A stretch of 52,112 nucleotides of DNA. Origin: Bacteroidales bacterium (lineage in GTDB: Bacteria; Bacteroidota; Bacteroidia; Bacteroidales; UBA932). The stretch lies in NCBI GenBank assembly GCA_017962375.1, contig JAGCVJ010000012.1, positions 1 through 52,112 on the forward strand. The letters run 5' to 3'. Positions 25,451 to 33,493 of this stretch are shown here, piece by piece. The notes under the pieces were generated by a model that did no database searches, had not been told where the DNA came from, and saw only the letters and a program-made list of their open reading frames with translations. How positions within the stretch are numbered: position 1 is the first letter of the stretch; every line of letters begins with the position of its first letter. Both the position numbers and the translations under genes were made by a program.

Positions 25451-25484
25451 ATTGGGAAAAAGTAAGGACAGAGGTTTTCCCAAT
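25451..25484 (+). other. 10-bp perfect inverted repeat (hairpin) before the orphan gene
   Basis: ATTGGGAAAA (25451-25460) and TTTTCCCAAT (25475-25484) pair exactly around a 14-base loop. No T-run follows, so it is not a standard terminator. It lies 47 bases upstream of ATG 25532 and could be a leader structure or a recombinase or regulator site. Confidence 0.6.
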
Positions 25485-25531
25485 AAACCAAGACGGAACA
25501 TTAGATAAAATGATAATTGAAAACAAAAAGT

Positions 25532-25897
25532 ATGGAAAAAATAGAATTAAGTAAAGAAGCGCTTGAATATTTGGAAAAACATAAGCCACTAATTGTTGGT
25601 GAATGGAGCGCAACAAGTTACAATAGAACATTTAAAGTAAACAACAAAGGCATAAAATTGGCCGCAAGGGAAGATGAAAACTTGGAATGGGTTCTATTCG
25701 ATTTGAACAAGAAGACCGTTTCTGTTAAAGTAAAAAATCCGACATTGCCATTAAATGTCCCAAGAGTTCTTGACTTGAGTGAAGCCGCGGAGTTTTTTGA
25801 AGAACTACGCAAAAACATTGAAATGCTTTTGATGACAAGAGGAACATTTGTGTCAGTTACACCAAATGCAGATAGAACCGTTTTTGAAATTGCATAG
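25532..25897 (+). CDS. Orphan 121-residue protein between two 36-bp repeats
   Basis: Start at ATG 25532 (MEKIELSKEALEYLEKHK); a TTG five codons upstream is less likely. The protein is soluble, has no signal peptide, and mixes helices with short beta-type stretches (WVLFDLNKKTVSVKV). I do not recognise it. It is the only gene between the two identical 36-bp repeats, with a hairpin in its leader, which gives the segment the look of a mobile cassette. Its base composition is clearly AT-richer than the genes to the left. Confidence 0.6.
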   Translation: MEKIELSKEALEYLEKHKPLIVGEWSATSYNRTFKVNNKGIKLAAREDENLEWVLFDLNKKTVSVKVKNPTLPLNVPRVLDLSEAAEFFEELRKNIEMLLMTRGTFVSVTPNADRTVFEIA

Positions 25898-25910
25898 TTA
25901 GCGAACTTTT

Positions 25911-25946
25911 AGTTTTATTTTAGATAAAAAAGTGTTTACTTAAACC
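25911..25946 (+). repeat. 36-bp direct repeat, copy 2
   Basis: Exact second copy of 25382-25417, 529 bases downstream and 14 bases after the orphan gene's stop. Confidence 0.85.
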
Positions 25947-25968
25947 TGCAAAAGTCAAAAATATTTCA

Positions 25969-26043
25969 TACATTTGCAGAAAGGATTGATTGGGCTTCTC
26001 ATAGTGGGTTTCGGCCCTTCGGGAAGATTTTCAGTCCTTTTTT
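25969..26043 (+). ncRNA. Candidate small RNA (promoter to T-run)
   Basis: TACATTTG (25969-25976) matches the -7 element; no clear -33 is seen. About 60 bases later comes T6 (26038-26043). In between, CTTCTC pairs with GGGAAG and encloses a small GGG/CCC hairpin. The T-run is separated from the stem by about 12 bases, so termination is less certain than for the similar unit at 29772. Confidence 0.35.
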
Positions 26044-26191
26044 ATATAATTTTCATGGTATAGACCATTTTTTCGGCTTGGTCCTTCACCTTACATTGGA
26101 TTGATATTCCGTTATAGGTAGCCTCATAAACCAAGAAATTACATGCATGATGCCTGCCTTCTTCTACCCCGGTCAATGTCGCTGATGGGTT
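26042..26191 (-). pseudogene. C-terminal gene fragment cut by a repeat copy
   Basis: The minus strand encodes about 49 residues with protein-like composition, including YEATYNGISIQCKVKDQAEK, ending in a TAA at 26042-26044. It has no start: the frame is cut where the third 36-bp repeat copy begins at 26189. It looks like the tail of a lost gene. The family is not recognised. Confidence 0.45.
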
Positions 26192-26208
26192 TTATTTTAG
26201 ATAAAAAA
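26189..26208 (+). repeat. Partial third copy of the 36-bp repeat
   Basis: Twenty bases match the first dyad half of the repeat (the part with TTTTAT and ATAAAA); the GTTTA/TAAAC half is absent. It lies 44 bases before the TerB/AAA+ gene. Confidence 0.7.
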
Positions 26209-26252
26209 ATGTGCCAAAGTTTTTGCTATATTGCATAAAATTCGTGGAAGAT

Positions 26253-27926
26253 ATGGGCGAGAAAAAGAATAACGGAAATGTGCTGACAGATTTTGGCTGC
26301 GGTGCTATCATCTTCGGCGTAGCATTGCTCATAGCCGCATGCATATTTGTAGGCAAGAATGCGGAAGTCGCTGCTTTTTTGTTGATAGCAGGGGGAGGGG
26401 TGCTGACATTGTCCATTATACTATTTCCAGTCTTTAACGGTAAGACGTCAGGTCCTGCCCGGAAATCTTCAGCTGCCGGCGGCAATAACAATGTTGTATT
26501 GTCTTTCAGGAGCTATCCTGTATTCAGCGTCACAAGCAGCTATTTTGATGATATAATGTTGGCTTGCTGCGCCATCAAAGACTTTGGAGAAAAACTGGCT
26601 GAGGATTCATCTTATGTAAAGGCTTTTGAATCAGTTGTTTCAGCAGATATTAGCAGCAATGGACGCGCTGTGGATGATTTCGGGGAGAAAATCAGGTTGA
26701 CTCTCTTTTATGATGCTCTGCGATGTCATCAGGGATTCGGATACAAGGTTGAAATTGGCAAGAGTGAAAGTCTCGGAATATTCATCTTTGCCTTGATGAT
26801 GTTTGACAGCGGCTGCCTTTTGCGATATGAAGACCTTGACAGATATTGTGCCGACAAGGGAGACACTGTCAGTAAAATTGTAAAGTCTGTGTTGGAATCA
26901 TCTGAAGACAACCCGGAAATATTCATCCACGAGCATGTCTTGGGCGGATTCAGCGTAGATCTGCATAATCAATATGTTATGCTGCTGTACCGTTTTGCTT
27001 CTCTGATTGCCAAGGCAGACCATGAGATAACTCCGGAAGAGGTCCGTTGGCTGAACAGGATTGTTGAGCTCAAGTCTGACTCCAAAGGCAGTTTGGGAGA
27101 CAGAGGGTTTTCATCTTTTGCCGGTAATGCTCTCCAAGAGCTTGAATCTCTTGTGGGTCTTGAGTCTGTAAAGCAAGAGGTGACTTCTCTGGCCAACTAC
27201 ATTAAGGTGCAGAAAATGCGTCAGGAGAATGGTTTGAAGGCGATTCCAGTTTCTTACCACTGCGTGTTTACAGGCAATCCAGGAACAGGGAAGACAACTG
27301 TCGCCCGTATCCTGTCTGGAATCTACAAAGATCTGGGAGTATTGAAAAAGGGTACTCTGGTTGAGACGGACCGTTCTGGGCTTGTGGCTGAATATGTCGG
27401 GCAGACAGCTGTCAAGACCAATAAGATCATAGATTCCGCCCTTGATGGTATCCTGTTCATCGATGAGGCTTATTCTCTGGCTGACGGCGGCAGCCAGGAT
27501 TACGGCAAGGAAGCGATAGCCACCCTCCTTAAGCGAATGGAAGATGACAGAGACAGGCTGATAGTGATCCTTGCCGGCTATACAGACCAGATCAGACACT
27601 TTATCGACTCCAATCCGGGACTCCAGTCCAGGTTCAACAGGTACATAGAGTTTCCCGACTATTCTGCCGAGGAACTTTTCCAGATATTCCTTTCCCGCGC
27701 CCGCAAGTATGACTATAAACTGTCTGAGCCTGCGGTTTCTACACTCAAACAAGTTCTTGCCGATGCTGTAAGCCACAAAGACAGGAACTTTGGCAACGGG
27801 AGATTTGCTCGTAACTTGTTTGAGAAAGTCATCGAGAAACAGGCTGGCCGGTTACTCTCGACTACAAACGTGTCGTCAGAGTCCCTTTCAACAATTGAAC
27901 CTGATGATATCGTAAAATCTGTTTGA
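26253..27926 (+). CDS. Membrane-anchored TerB-like / CbxX-SpoVK-type AAA+ ATPase
   Basis: Protein of 557 residues from ATG 26253 (a GTG at 26211 is less likely). Two hydrophobic helices lie at about 14-34 and 40-61. A region resembling the TerB core follows (ASLIAKADHEITPEEVRWL, 249-267). A CbxX/CfqX-type AAA+ domain fills the C-terminal half: Walker A GNPGTGKTT (341-349), Walker B ILFIDEAYSL (400-409), and arginine-finger candidates in PGLQSRFNRY (455-464). Such ATPases remodel protein partners; known relatives include rubisco activase CbbX, SpoVK and EccA of type VII secretion. It is followed by an unknown 540-residue gene on the same strand, which may be its partner. No cobalamin link is apparent. 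Confidence 0.82.
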   Translation: MGEKKNNGNVLTDFGCGAIIFGVALLIAACIFVGKNAEVAAFLLIAGGGVLTLSIILFPVFNGKTSGPARKSSAAGGNNNVVLSFRSYPVFSVTSSYFDDIMLACCAIKDFGEKLAEDSSYVKAFESVVSADISSNGRAVDDFGEKIRLTLFYDALRCHQGFGYKVEIGKSESLGIFIFALMMFDSGCLLRYEDLDRYCADKGDTVSKIVKSVLESSEDNPEIFIHEHVLGGFSVDLHNQYVMLLYRFASLIAKADHEITPEEVRWLNRIVELKSDSKGSLGDRGFSSFAGNALQELESLVGLESVKQEVTSLANYIKVQKMRQENGLKAIPVSYHCVFTGNPGTGKTTVARILSGIYKDLGVLKKGTLVETDRSGLVAEYVGQTAVKTNKIIDSALDGILFIDEAYSLADGGSQDYGKEAIATLLKRMEDDRDRLIVILAGYTDQIRHFIDSNPGLQSRFNRYIEFPDYSAEELFQIFLSRARKYDYKLSEPAVSTLKQVLADAVSHKDRNFGNGRFARNLFEKVIEKQAGRLLSTTNVSSESLSTIEPDDIVKSV

Positions 27927-28005
27927 CAGATATGCCAATTGCTTTAACTCGTTTCCATAAAGATTCGCTGCGTTGTTAAACATAAATAGCTTAAATAATT
28001 CGGGT

Positions 28006-29628
28006 ATGAGTATTAATGTTAGAGTCAGAACTAAAAGAAGAGACATTGACTATCATAAGATTCTAGTTTCTTTTGAAGGTGAAGGTTATAAACTGCTAGT
28101 GAACGAAATGAGACCAGAGATATGTGAGTTTTATATACATCGCATATCTACACGTCCTATAGACATCTGTTTAGAGGATAATGGCTATGAAATCCGAATA
28201 ACAACTTTAGCGTGCCGTGAGGACTATGTTCTTTTTGCAAGGACAATAGAAATAGTTCAAAATATGCTTGATGGCGATGTTTACTATGAGAATGACGACG
28301 ATGAAAGAATAGGCAATGTAAAAGAATACTTCAACCCGAGTTGGATTGACAGGCAGATGGAATCTGATGCGGACATTCTGCTTGTTATGATTCTGGGAAA
28401 ACATGTCAATTTTTCCTCGCATGAAGATAATCATGAAGTGGGTCTTTTCGGTCCCGTTTGTCAGTTCTATCTAGGTGAAAACTTACTTCGTGACCTAAAT
28501 ATAGATATCCATACAGACAGAAAGGAAGCCAGCAAAAAATTCATTGAGCTTTTTCGGTATAGTCAATATTCTCGTCCACGAGATATCAGGCGGACGACTA
28601 CTTCCATGTGCATTAATCTTGACAATAACCAAAATAAAGAAAACGATACTCTTCCCAGGCTTACGTTTTACGAGCAGAATGCATACGATATGATATCAAG
28701 GACAAATTATTTCATGTTATTGGCTGAGGGCGAAGAGCCTCTGTTGCTTATATATGAAGATTTTATGAAAGTTGCGCCAGAACAGTGGGAGCGTTTTGAC
28801 AATTCTCAATACTTCACATCTCCGCTAACAGACAAGCAGTTTAGTGAGTTTTGGAACAGAGCGTGTGAATATAGTATAGACAAGCCGGCCTCCAAACTTG
28901 AATATCAAGAAAAACGAGAAAATCAAGAAGGGGGTAGAATGGTTGAAGCTTTGTTCTTTGCAGATGTAGACTATGTAAGAGAAAAGACAACTCAACAGAA
29001 CCTGCCTCCTTGTTCTAAAGTAGCTCCATCCAAAGATGCCGTTCCTCCGTTTTTCTATGCAATAGCCAAGTGTCAAGAAATTATATTTGGTTCTGATGAT
29101 TATGCAGAAGAATATATGGCTGTGGTTGTAGAGATGAGAAAGCGCATAAGGGCAATGTTGGATTTTTGGGAAAAAGAGATGGAGATCCCAGAGTGGAAAT
29201 CAATACCCTTCAAAGCCTTCTCTGATATGTTCTATCTACCTGACGAGTTGGCTACCATAGCCGAAGTTATGGGATATGAACCTAAGGATTTCAGAGAAGC
29301 CGGTTTTAGTAACGCAAATCTGCTTTTGTATATGGATGCTGTAAAACTCGACTTCAAGAGTATGCTTAACAGGATAAAAGCAGGAACAGATCCTGATCTT
29401 GAAATATTTCCGGCAAGCGCTAAAGACAGGTTTTTCTGTGCAACTGAAGACATTAAGAATCAAGCATATTCCAGTTTTAAATACTTGTATGCATTATATA
29501 GATGGTATTTAGAGAAAGGTGAGATGATAATGCAGACTTCTGACTGCGGAAAAATAATCAGTTGTGCCGGATATTTGAAAATGCACGAGTATATGAAAGA
29601 GAATCGCAATAAGTATATTATCAAGTGA
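28006..29628 (+). CDS. Unknown 540-residue protein, likely partner of the AAA+ ATPase
   Basis: I start this at ATG 28006 (MSINVRVRTKRRDIDY); an in-frame ATG at 27973 would add eleven residues. There is no signal peptide and no membrane segment. The N-terminal ~150 residues look beta-rich, the C-terminal ~200 helical, with an acidic and aromatic bias. No catalytic motif stands out and I recognise no family. It lies 79 bases after the AAA+ gene on the same strand, with nothing between, so a two-gene unit is likely. Codon use and AT content match the island, not the core genes on either side. Confidence 0.72.
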   Translation: MSINVRVRTKRRDIDYHKILVSFEGEGYKLLVNEMRPEICEFYIHRISTRPIDICLEDNGYEIRITTLACREDYVLFARTIEIVQNMLDGDVYYENDDDERIGNVKEYFNPSWIDRQMESDADILLVMILGKHVNFSSHEDNHEVGLFGPVCQFYLGENLLRDLNIDIHTDRKEASKKFIELFRYSQYSRPRDIRRTTTSMCINLDNNQNKENDTLPRLTFYEQNAYDMISRTNYFMLLAEGEEPLLLIYEDFMKVAPEQWERFDNSQYFTSPLTDKQFSEFWNRACEYSIDKPASKLEYQEKRENQEGGRMVEALFFADVDYVREKTTQQNLPPCSKVAPSKDAVPPFFYAIAKCQEIIFGSDDYAEEYMAVVVEMRKRIRAMLDFWEKEMEIPEWKSIPFKAFSDMFYLPDELATIAEVMGYEPKDFREAGFSNANLLLYMDAVKLDFKSMLNRIKAGTDPDLEIFPASAKDRFFCATEDIKNQAYSSFKYLYALYRWYLEKGEMIMQTSDCGKIISCAGYLKMHEYMKENRNKYIIK

Positions 29629-29771
29629 TTGTTTCCAAGATACTAGTAAATTAGGGCAGTCTGAAGATATTTGCCATGGTTCACCATTTTCTCTTAGCGG
29701 AGAAACTTATGGAATTCGTCTCATTTATATGAAGAGGAAAATATGTTTTTTTTATCATCAAAATATTTATA

Positions 29772-29881
29772 TATCTTTGCACTATCAGAAATGATCCGAC
29801 GGGGCAACGGTTAATCCCTTGTGGAGCAAGACATGTGGGCTACTCCCAAATAAGGTCGCAATAGCGGCTTTATTTGTTTTT
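29772..29881 (+). ncRNA. Candidate small RNA with promoter and strong terminator
   Basis: TATCTTTG (29772-29779) matches the -7 element; the -33 position reads TTTT rather than TTTG. About 65 bases follow without an open frame, with short pairings such as CTTG/CAAG. The unit ends in a terminator at 29847-29881. The predicted RNA is about 95 bases. It resembles no riboswitch class I know. A minus-strand IS256-like fragment starts just beyond it. Confidence 0.5.
29847..29881 (+). terminator. Intrinsic terminator of the candidate small RNA
   Basis: A 13-bp stem (CAAATAAGGTCGC, 29847-29859, with GCGGCTTTATTTG, 29864-29876, two G-U pairs), an AATA loop and five Ts. All stem positions pair. Confidence 0.75.
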
Positions 29882-29898
29882 GCCAACTCCGGATAAAG

Positions 29899-30084
29899 TT
29901 ACCTGGGTATCCTGAACTCAAGTTTTAGCCCATGACCGTAGGTGTGCCCCAAGCGAAAGCCGTTACCCTTGTTGTGATCCTCCTGGTCGTGCAGGAACTC
30001 GCTCTGTTCCATCACCATCAGGCTCTCCAACATAATCTCCAGAAGGTCATGAAGACCATTTTCTTTCTCGGCATGGCTTGCACA
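29899..30084 (-). pseudogene. IS256-like (mutator) transposase fragment
   Basis: The minus strand encodes about 61 residues bounded by stops, including MEQSEFLHDQEDHNKGNGFR and TYGHGLKLEFRIPR. This is like the N-terminal region of IS256/mutator-family transposases, where a ...KGNGYR...G.G..LEFRIPR stretch precedes the catalytic core. Everything after FRIPR is missing: a TAA follows, and no DDE core is present. It is a dead remnant marking past transposition in the island. Confidence 0.6.
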
Positions 30085-30317
30085 TTACCTCAGAAAGTTG
30101 TTTCTTGTGTGAAAGTAATCATAAGTCTGTATTTTTAAAGTTGAACATGATTGTTCTACAAAATTCGGAGCATGACCACCCAGTCTCACGGCCCAAAATC
30201 CAGTTTTTGGTCTTATAGACCGTTTTTAGTGAAATAATGATTGATTAAAACATTTAGCTTTCGCCGTTTCTCGGTTTTTAGAAATTTATTGTATTTTTGC
30301 AGTAAATTTCGAGTCAA

Positions 30318-31580
30318 ATGATGCGTCAATACATTCAAAGGGATAGCTATCTGCAAAAACTCATTGTCAGGAAGGACAATGGTGAGGTTAAGGTCATTAC
30401 CGGTCCACGTCGTTCCGGCAAGTCATTTCTGCTGGATCCCATCTACAAGGACTATCTGATTGGGGTGGGTGTGCCCGAAAACCATATCATCAGTGTCTCG
30501 TTCGACATTGAGGATGAGGACACGCCCAAGGAGTTGCTGGATCGCAAGAAACTGAAGGAATACCTGTATTCCCGTATTTCAAGCCAAGATGAACCCTATT
30601 ACGTCTTCCTGGACGAGATTCAGGAGGTGACGGACTTCGAGCGGATCGTCAACGGATTGAACAAGCGGGCCAACGTCGACGTCTATATTACAGGGAGCAA
30701 CTCAAAGTTCCTCTCCAGCGATATCAACACTCTTTTCCGCGGAAGGGGCGATGAAGTCAATGTACGCCCGCTCACGTTCAAGGAATTTATGAAGGGACGA
30801 AAAGAGCCGGTCAGTGAGCTCTGGAAAGAGTACTACACATACGGTGGTCTACCGGCGCTTAGCAAGATGCCGACGGCTGAGCAGAAGATAGCCTATCTCC
30901 AGCGCCTGTGGCGGAAAACCTACATTGACGATGTTGTCGAGCGTCATCATGTTGAAAACCGTGAAGCCCTTGAGGCTATCGCGGATGCCTTGTGCTCATC
31001 TATCGGTTCCCTGACAAACACCACCAAAGTCACCAACATCCTCTCCAGCGTCCGACACATCAAGATTTCGGACGATACAGTGGCAAAGTATATCGGGTAT
31101 CTGGAGGATGCTTTCCTGTTTGCGGAGGCAAAGAGGTTCAATATTAAGGGAAACAAATATTACGAGAATATCAAGAAATACTATTCCGTTGATATCGGCC
31201 TCCGGAATGCCCGCCTCAATTTCCGGCAGCAGGAGATTTCCCATATCATGGAGAACGTCATCTTCAACGAGCTAATTTGCCGTGGATATTCTGTCGATGT
31301 GGGTGTCGTCGAACATCGTAAAAAAGTTGACAACCGATACCAGTATTTCCAATATGAGGTTGATTTCATCGCGACTAACGGAAACGAAAAGTACTACCTC
31401 CAGTCGGCCTTCGAGATGGGTACTGATGAGAAGAAGGATCAGGAGTTGAACTCCCTGACACGGATAGGCGATTCGTTCCGAAAGATCGTCATCGAGGGAG
31501 CTGACATCATGCCTTATACGGATGAAAAAGGGATCCAATACATGGGACTGTTCCACTTCCTCCAGAGCGACAGCTTATAG
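30318..31580 (+). CDS. AAA_14 / DUF4143-type ATPase
   Basis: Protein of 420 residues. The N-terminal ATPase domain shows Walker A GPRRSGKS (29-36), Walker B YVFLDEIQEV (about 93-102) and ITGSNSKFLSS. The C-terminal half has the YYTYGGLPAL motif and ends in a restriction-endonuclease-like segment around YEVDFIATNG. Bacteroidetes genomes carry many copies of this family and the cellular role is not established; some are thought to be mobile or toxin-like. The likely promoter element is TATTTTTG near 30291. Codon use is less AT-biased than the genes just to its left, so it may have arrived separately. Confidence 0.85.
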   Translation: MMRQYIQRDSYLQKLIVRKDNGEVKVITGPRRSGKSFLLDPIYKDYLIGVGVPENHIISVSFDIEDEDTPKELLDRKKLKEYLYSRISSQDEPYYVFLDEIQEVTDFERIVNGLNKRANVDVYITGSNSKFLSSDINTLFRGRGDEVNVRPLTFKEFMKGRKEPVSELWKEYYTYGGLPALSKMPTAEQKIAYLQRLWRKTYIDDVVERHHVENREALEAIADALCSSIGSLTNTTKVTNILSSVRHIKISDDTVAKYIGYLEDAFLFAEAKRFNIKGNKYYENIKKYYSVDIGLRNARLNFRQQEISHIMENVIFNELICRGYSVDVGVVEHRKKVDNRYQYFQYEVDFIATNGNEKYYLQSAFEMGTDEKKDQELNSLTRIGDSFRKIVIEGADIMPYTDEKGIQYMGLFHFLQSDSL

Positions 31581-31605
31581 CCTCTCGAAAAACGCTGCAA
31601 AATAA

Positions 31606-31725
31606 CGAAGAGATTCGACAGTAGATTTACGAGTCGGTGTGGCGTTTGTCCAGGAGGAGAAATACTACCCGGACAGTGTGGAGATCTCTCAGGAGGTGCA
31701 TTTCACCCTTTCCGACGCCAAGTAA
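31606..31725 (+). pseudogene. Short C-terminal gene fragment
   Basis: Between stops, 39 codons read like protein (FVQEEKYYPDSVEISQ, ending FTLSDAK). No start and no recognisable family. It lies directly before another broken gene, so it is probably debris. Confidence 0.3.
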
Positions 31726-31738
31726 ATGCAATTTTGAG

Positions 31739-31960
31739 AATGCAACTGTTGCCGGCAGGACTTTTACCGCTAAAAACGGCAACAGGATTTTCATTCCTTT
31801 CACGATGAATAGTAGAGGTTCAGCCTATTGCTGGTCTTCTACTCTACGCAACAACCTCTCTGATGCATATCCTTTATATTTGACACCTACTCTTGTGTAT
31901 ACTGATGCGTATCGTAATCGTTACGAGGCCAGTTCCGTCCGTCCTGTTTACGCAGAATAG
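31739..31960 (+). pseudogene. 3' fragment of a FISUMP-type surface protein
   Basis: The last ~74 codons of an open frame resemble the C-terminal end of Bacteroidetes surface lipoproteins of the Fibrobacter paralogous-domain type: FTAKNGNRIFIPF, AYCWSST and a terminal SVRPVYAE. No signal peptide or N-terminal domain precedes it in frame. It is most likely the tail left by a deletion or insertion at the right end of the island. Confidence 0.5.
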
Positions 31961-32011
31961 TATGATAGGAAAGAGTGGCAGGTAATCTGCTGATCATTAA
32001 AACTAAAGATG

Positions 32012-32050
32012 TAAGACCCTGAAGCTGTATCGCTGCAGGGCCTTATTTTC
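32012..32050 (+). terminator. Hairpin with T-rich tail after the surface-protein fragment
   Basis: CCCTG pairs with CAGGG, extended by AGC/GCT inside, followed by CCTTATTTTC. This is a plausible intrinsic terminator of the broken gene upstream. Confidence 0.5.
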
Positions 32051-32111
32051 GTAGGTGATATGTTTTGTCGCTGAACGGAAATATCTTTGCCTCGTCAAAG
32101 AAGTTCTCGGA

Positions 32112-32258
32112 ATGAAACGCGGAAAACACACGGTGAATCCTGTTGCTGCGAGTCTCAAAGATTTTTGGGAGGATTTCAAGTATATCGTGGCCATTACACC
32201 GTGGCCTGTGGTTCTTTTTTTCTCCATTTTGCTTGTCTGCACCCTGCTCGGAATATAA
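32112..32258 (+). CDS. Small single-helix membrane protein (48 residues)
   Basis: ATG 32112 gives a peptide with a basic N-terminus (MKRGKHTVNP), an amphipathic stretch (DFWEDFKYIVAI) and one strong C-terminal helix (VVLFFSILLVCTLLGI). A TATCTTTG element lies 22 bases upstream. The layout is typical of real small membrane proteins, but I know no family. It converges on the BtuF-like gene. Confidence 0.4.
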   Translation: MKRGKHTVNPVAASLKDFWEDFKYIVAITPWPVVLFFSILLVCTLLGI

Positions 32259-32312
32259 GATTCTGCAAATGGGCAGCGATGATGGTTAGCACTTGTTGTT
32301 CTCTCAGCTCAT

Positions 32313-33488
32313 CTACTTCAGCAGCTTGTAGAAGGTTCCCTCGTAGTTTTCTTCCACCAGTTCAGGATGGAAGATGGCAATGAAGTCTTTAAGCAGAAGG
32401 TCAGGATGGACAGGAGTCAGCTCGTAGTATGGGGTCTGCTTCATGTTGCAGTAGATGACCTTCTTGTTCTTGAAAGCGTCAAAGAGCGCATTTCTTGGCT
32501 CGGACTTCTTGAGGGCATCGTATGAGAAGTCTCCGGAGAAGCTGTTCAGGATCCTCCAGTAGTCTGCCTTGGCGCAGGTTGCGTACACTTTCTCAAACTC
32601 TATGTTCACTCCGCCGGTGTTCTCATCGTTGATAAGATACTCGGCACCGGCATCCCTGAATATCTGGGCCAGGTGGTTCTTTCCGCCAACGGCGTACCAG
32701 TTGCCTGAATGCATCTCGCCGCTGAATATGGTAGGACGGGTCTCGGTGTTCTCGGCCAGGGCTTTCATGTCCAGATAGTTTTTCTCGATCCTGGAGAATG
32801 TCTCGTTTGCGGTCTTCTCCTTGCCGATGAACATACCGATGAACTTTATCCACTCGGCCTGTCCCAGCGGAACCAGTTCCTTGTATCCAAGATGAGGAAC
32901 AAGAGTTATTCCGGTTTCCTTAATGGCATCGTAACCGCCTTTCTTAAAAGGAGATATGAAGATTATTTCAGGGTTGGCAGCCATTATCAGTTCCTGGTCG
33001 AAGTTGCCCTCGTGGCCGATCTTCTGCAGAGTGCCGTCTTCCACTTTTGCCAGGATGTCCTTGTTGAACAGGTTCTTTGTGCTGGTTATGGCGCAGAGCT
33101 TGTCGATGGCTTCAAGAGCGGTGAAGTTAGACATCTGGAGAAGAGTCATCGCGATGGTCTTCTGGACAGGAACCTTTACGACGGTATATCCCTCCGGAAC
33201 GAGCTTTTGGAAGATGGAGGAGTCCAGGCCCTTAGGGATAAGAGCAAACTGGTAGCCAACCGGCATCTTGTCTTCCTCGTCTGCCTGCGGATCCTGTATG
33301 TCCACAAGACGTATTCCGTCTTCAAGATACTTTACCGTAAAACCCTTTGCGTAAGAAGGGGAAATCCGAGCCGCCGAGTCTGTTATTGCAGCAATGTCAG
33401 CCGCAGTTTCAGATGAAATTTTAGGGCCAGTTTTACATCCTGTTAGACAGAAGGTTATAATACTCAGCGATAAGAGGATATTTCTCAT
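32313..33488 (-). CDS. BtuF/FepB-type substrate-binding lipoprotein
   Basis: Periplasmic binding protein of an ABC importer, 391 residues from the second ATG (33488); an ATG three codons upstream overlaps the previous gene by four bases. The lipobox CLTGC gives a lipidated Cys18. The body has the helical-backbone binding fold: AANPEIIFISPF and ETGITLVPHLGY are typical of the family. The fitting permease and ATPase are on the same strand at 23996-25030 and 23221-24009, beyond the accessory island. Corrinoid binding is inferred from that link; heme or siderophores are possible. Confidence 0.83.
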   Translation of the reverse strand: MRNILLSLSIITFCLTGCKTGPKISSETAADIAAITDSAARISPSYAKGFTVKYLEDGIRLVDIQDPQADEEDKMPVGYQFALIPKGLDSSIFQKLVPEGYTVVKVPVQKTIAMTLLQMSNFTALEAIDKLCAITSTKNLFNKDILAKVEDGTLQKIGHEGNFDQELIMAANPEIIFISPFKKGGYDAIKETGITLVPHLGYKELVPLGQAEWIKFIGMFIGKEKTANETFSRIEKNYLDMKALAENTETRPTIFSGEMHSGNWYAVGGKNHLAQIFRDAGAEYLINDENTGGVNIEFEKVYATCAKADYWRILNSFSGDFSYDALKKSEPRNALFDAFKNKKVIYCNMKQTPYYELTPVHPDLLLKDFIAIFHPELVEENYEGTFYKLLK

Positions 33489-33493
33489 TTTTG

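Noticed and set aside
25382-25946. CRISPR array
   Set aside because: The repeat length (36 bp) is CRISPR-like, but the copies are 529 bases apart with a gene between, the third copy is partial, and no cas gene is present.
29932-30138. 68-codon plus-strand protein
   Set aside because: It is the opposite strand of the IS256-like transposase fragment, which has the better match.
32055-32111. Longer start of the small membrane protein
   Set aside because: The extra 19 residues lie across the promoter-like element TATCTTTG (32082-32089); ATG 32112 is more likely.
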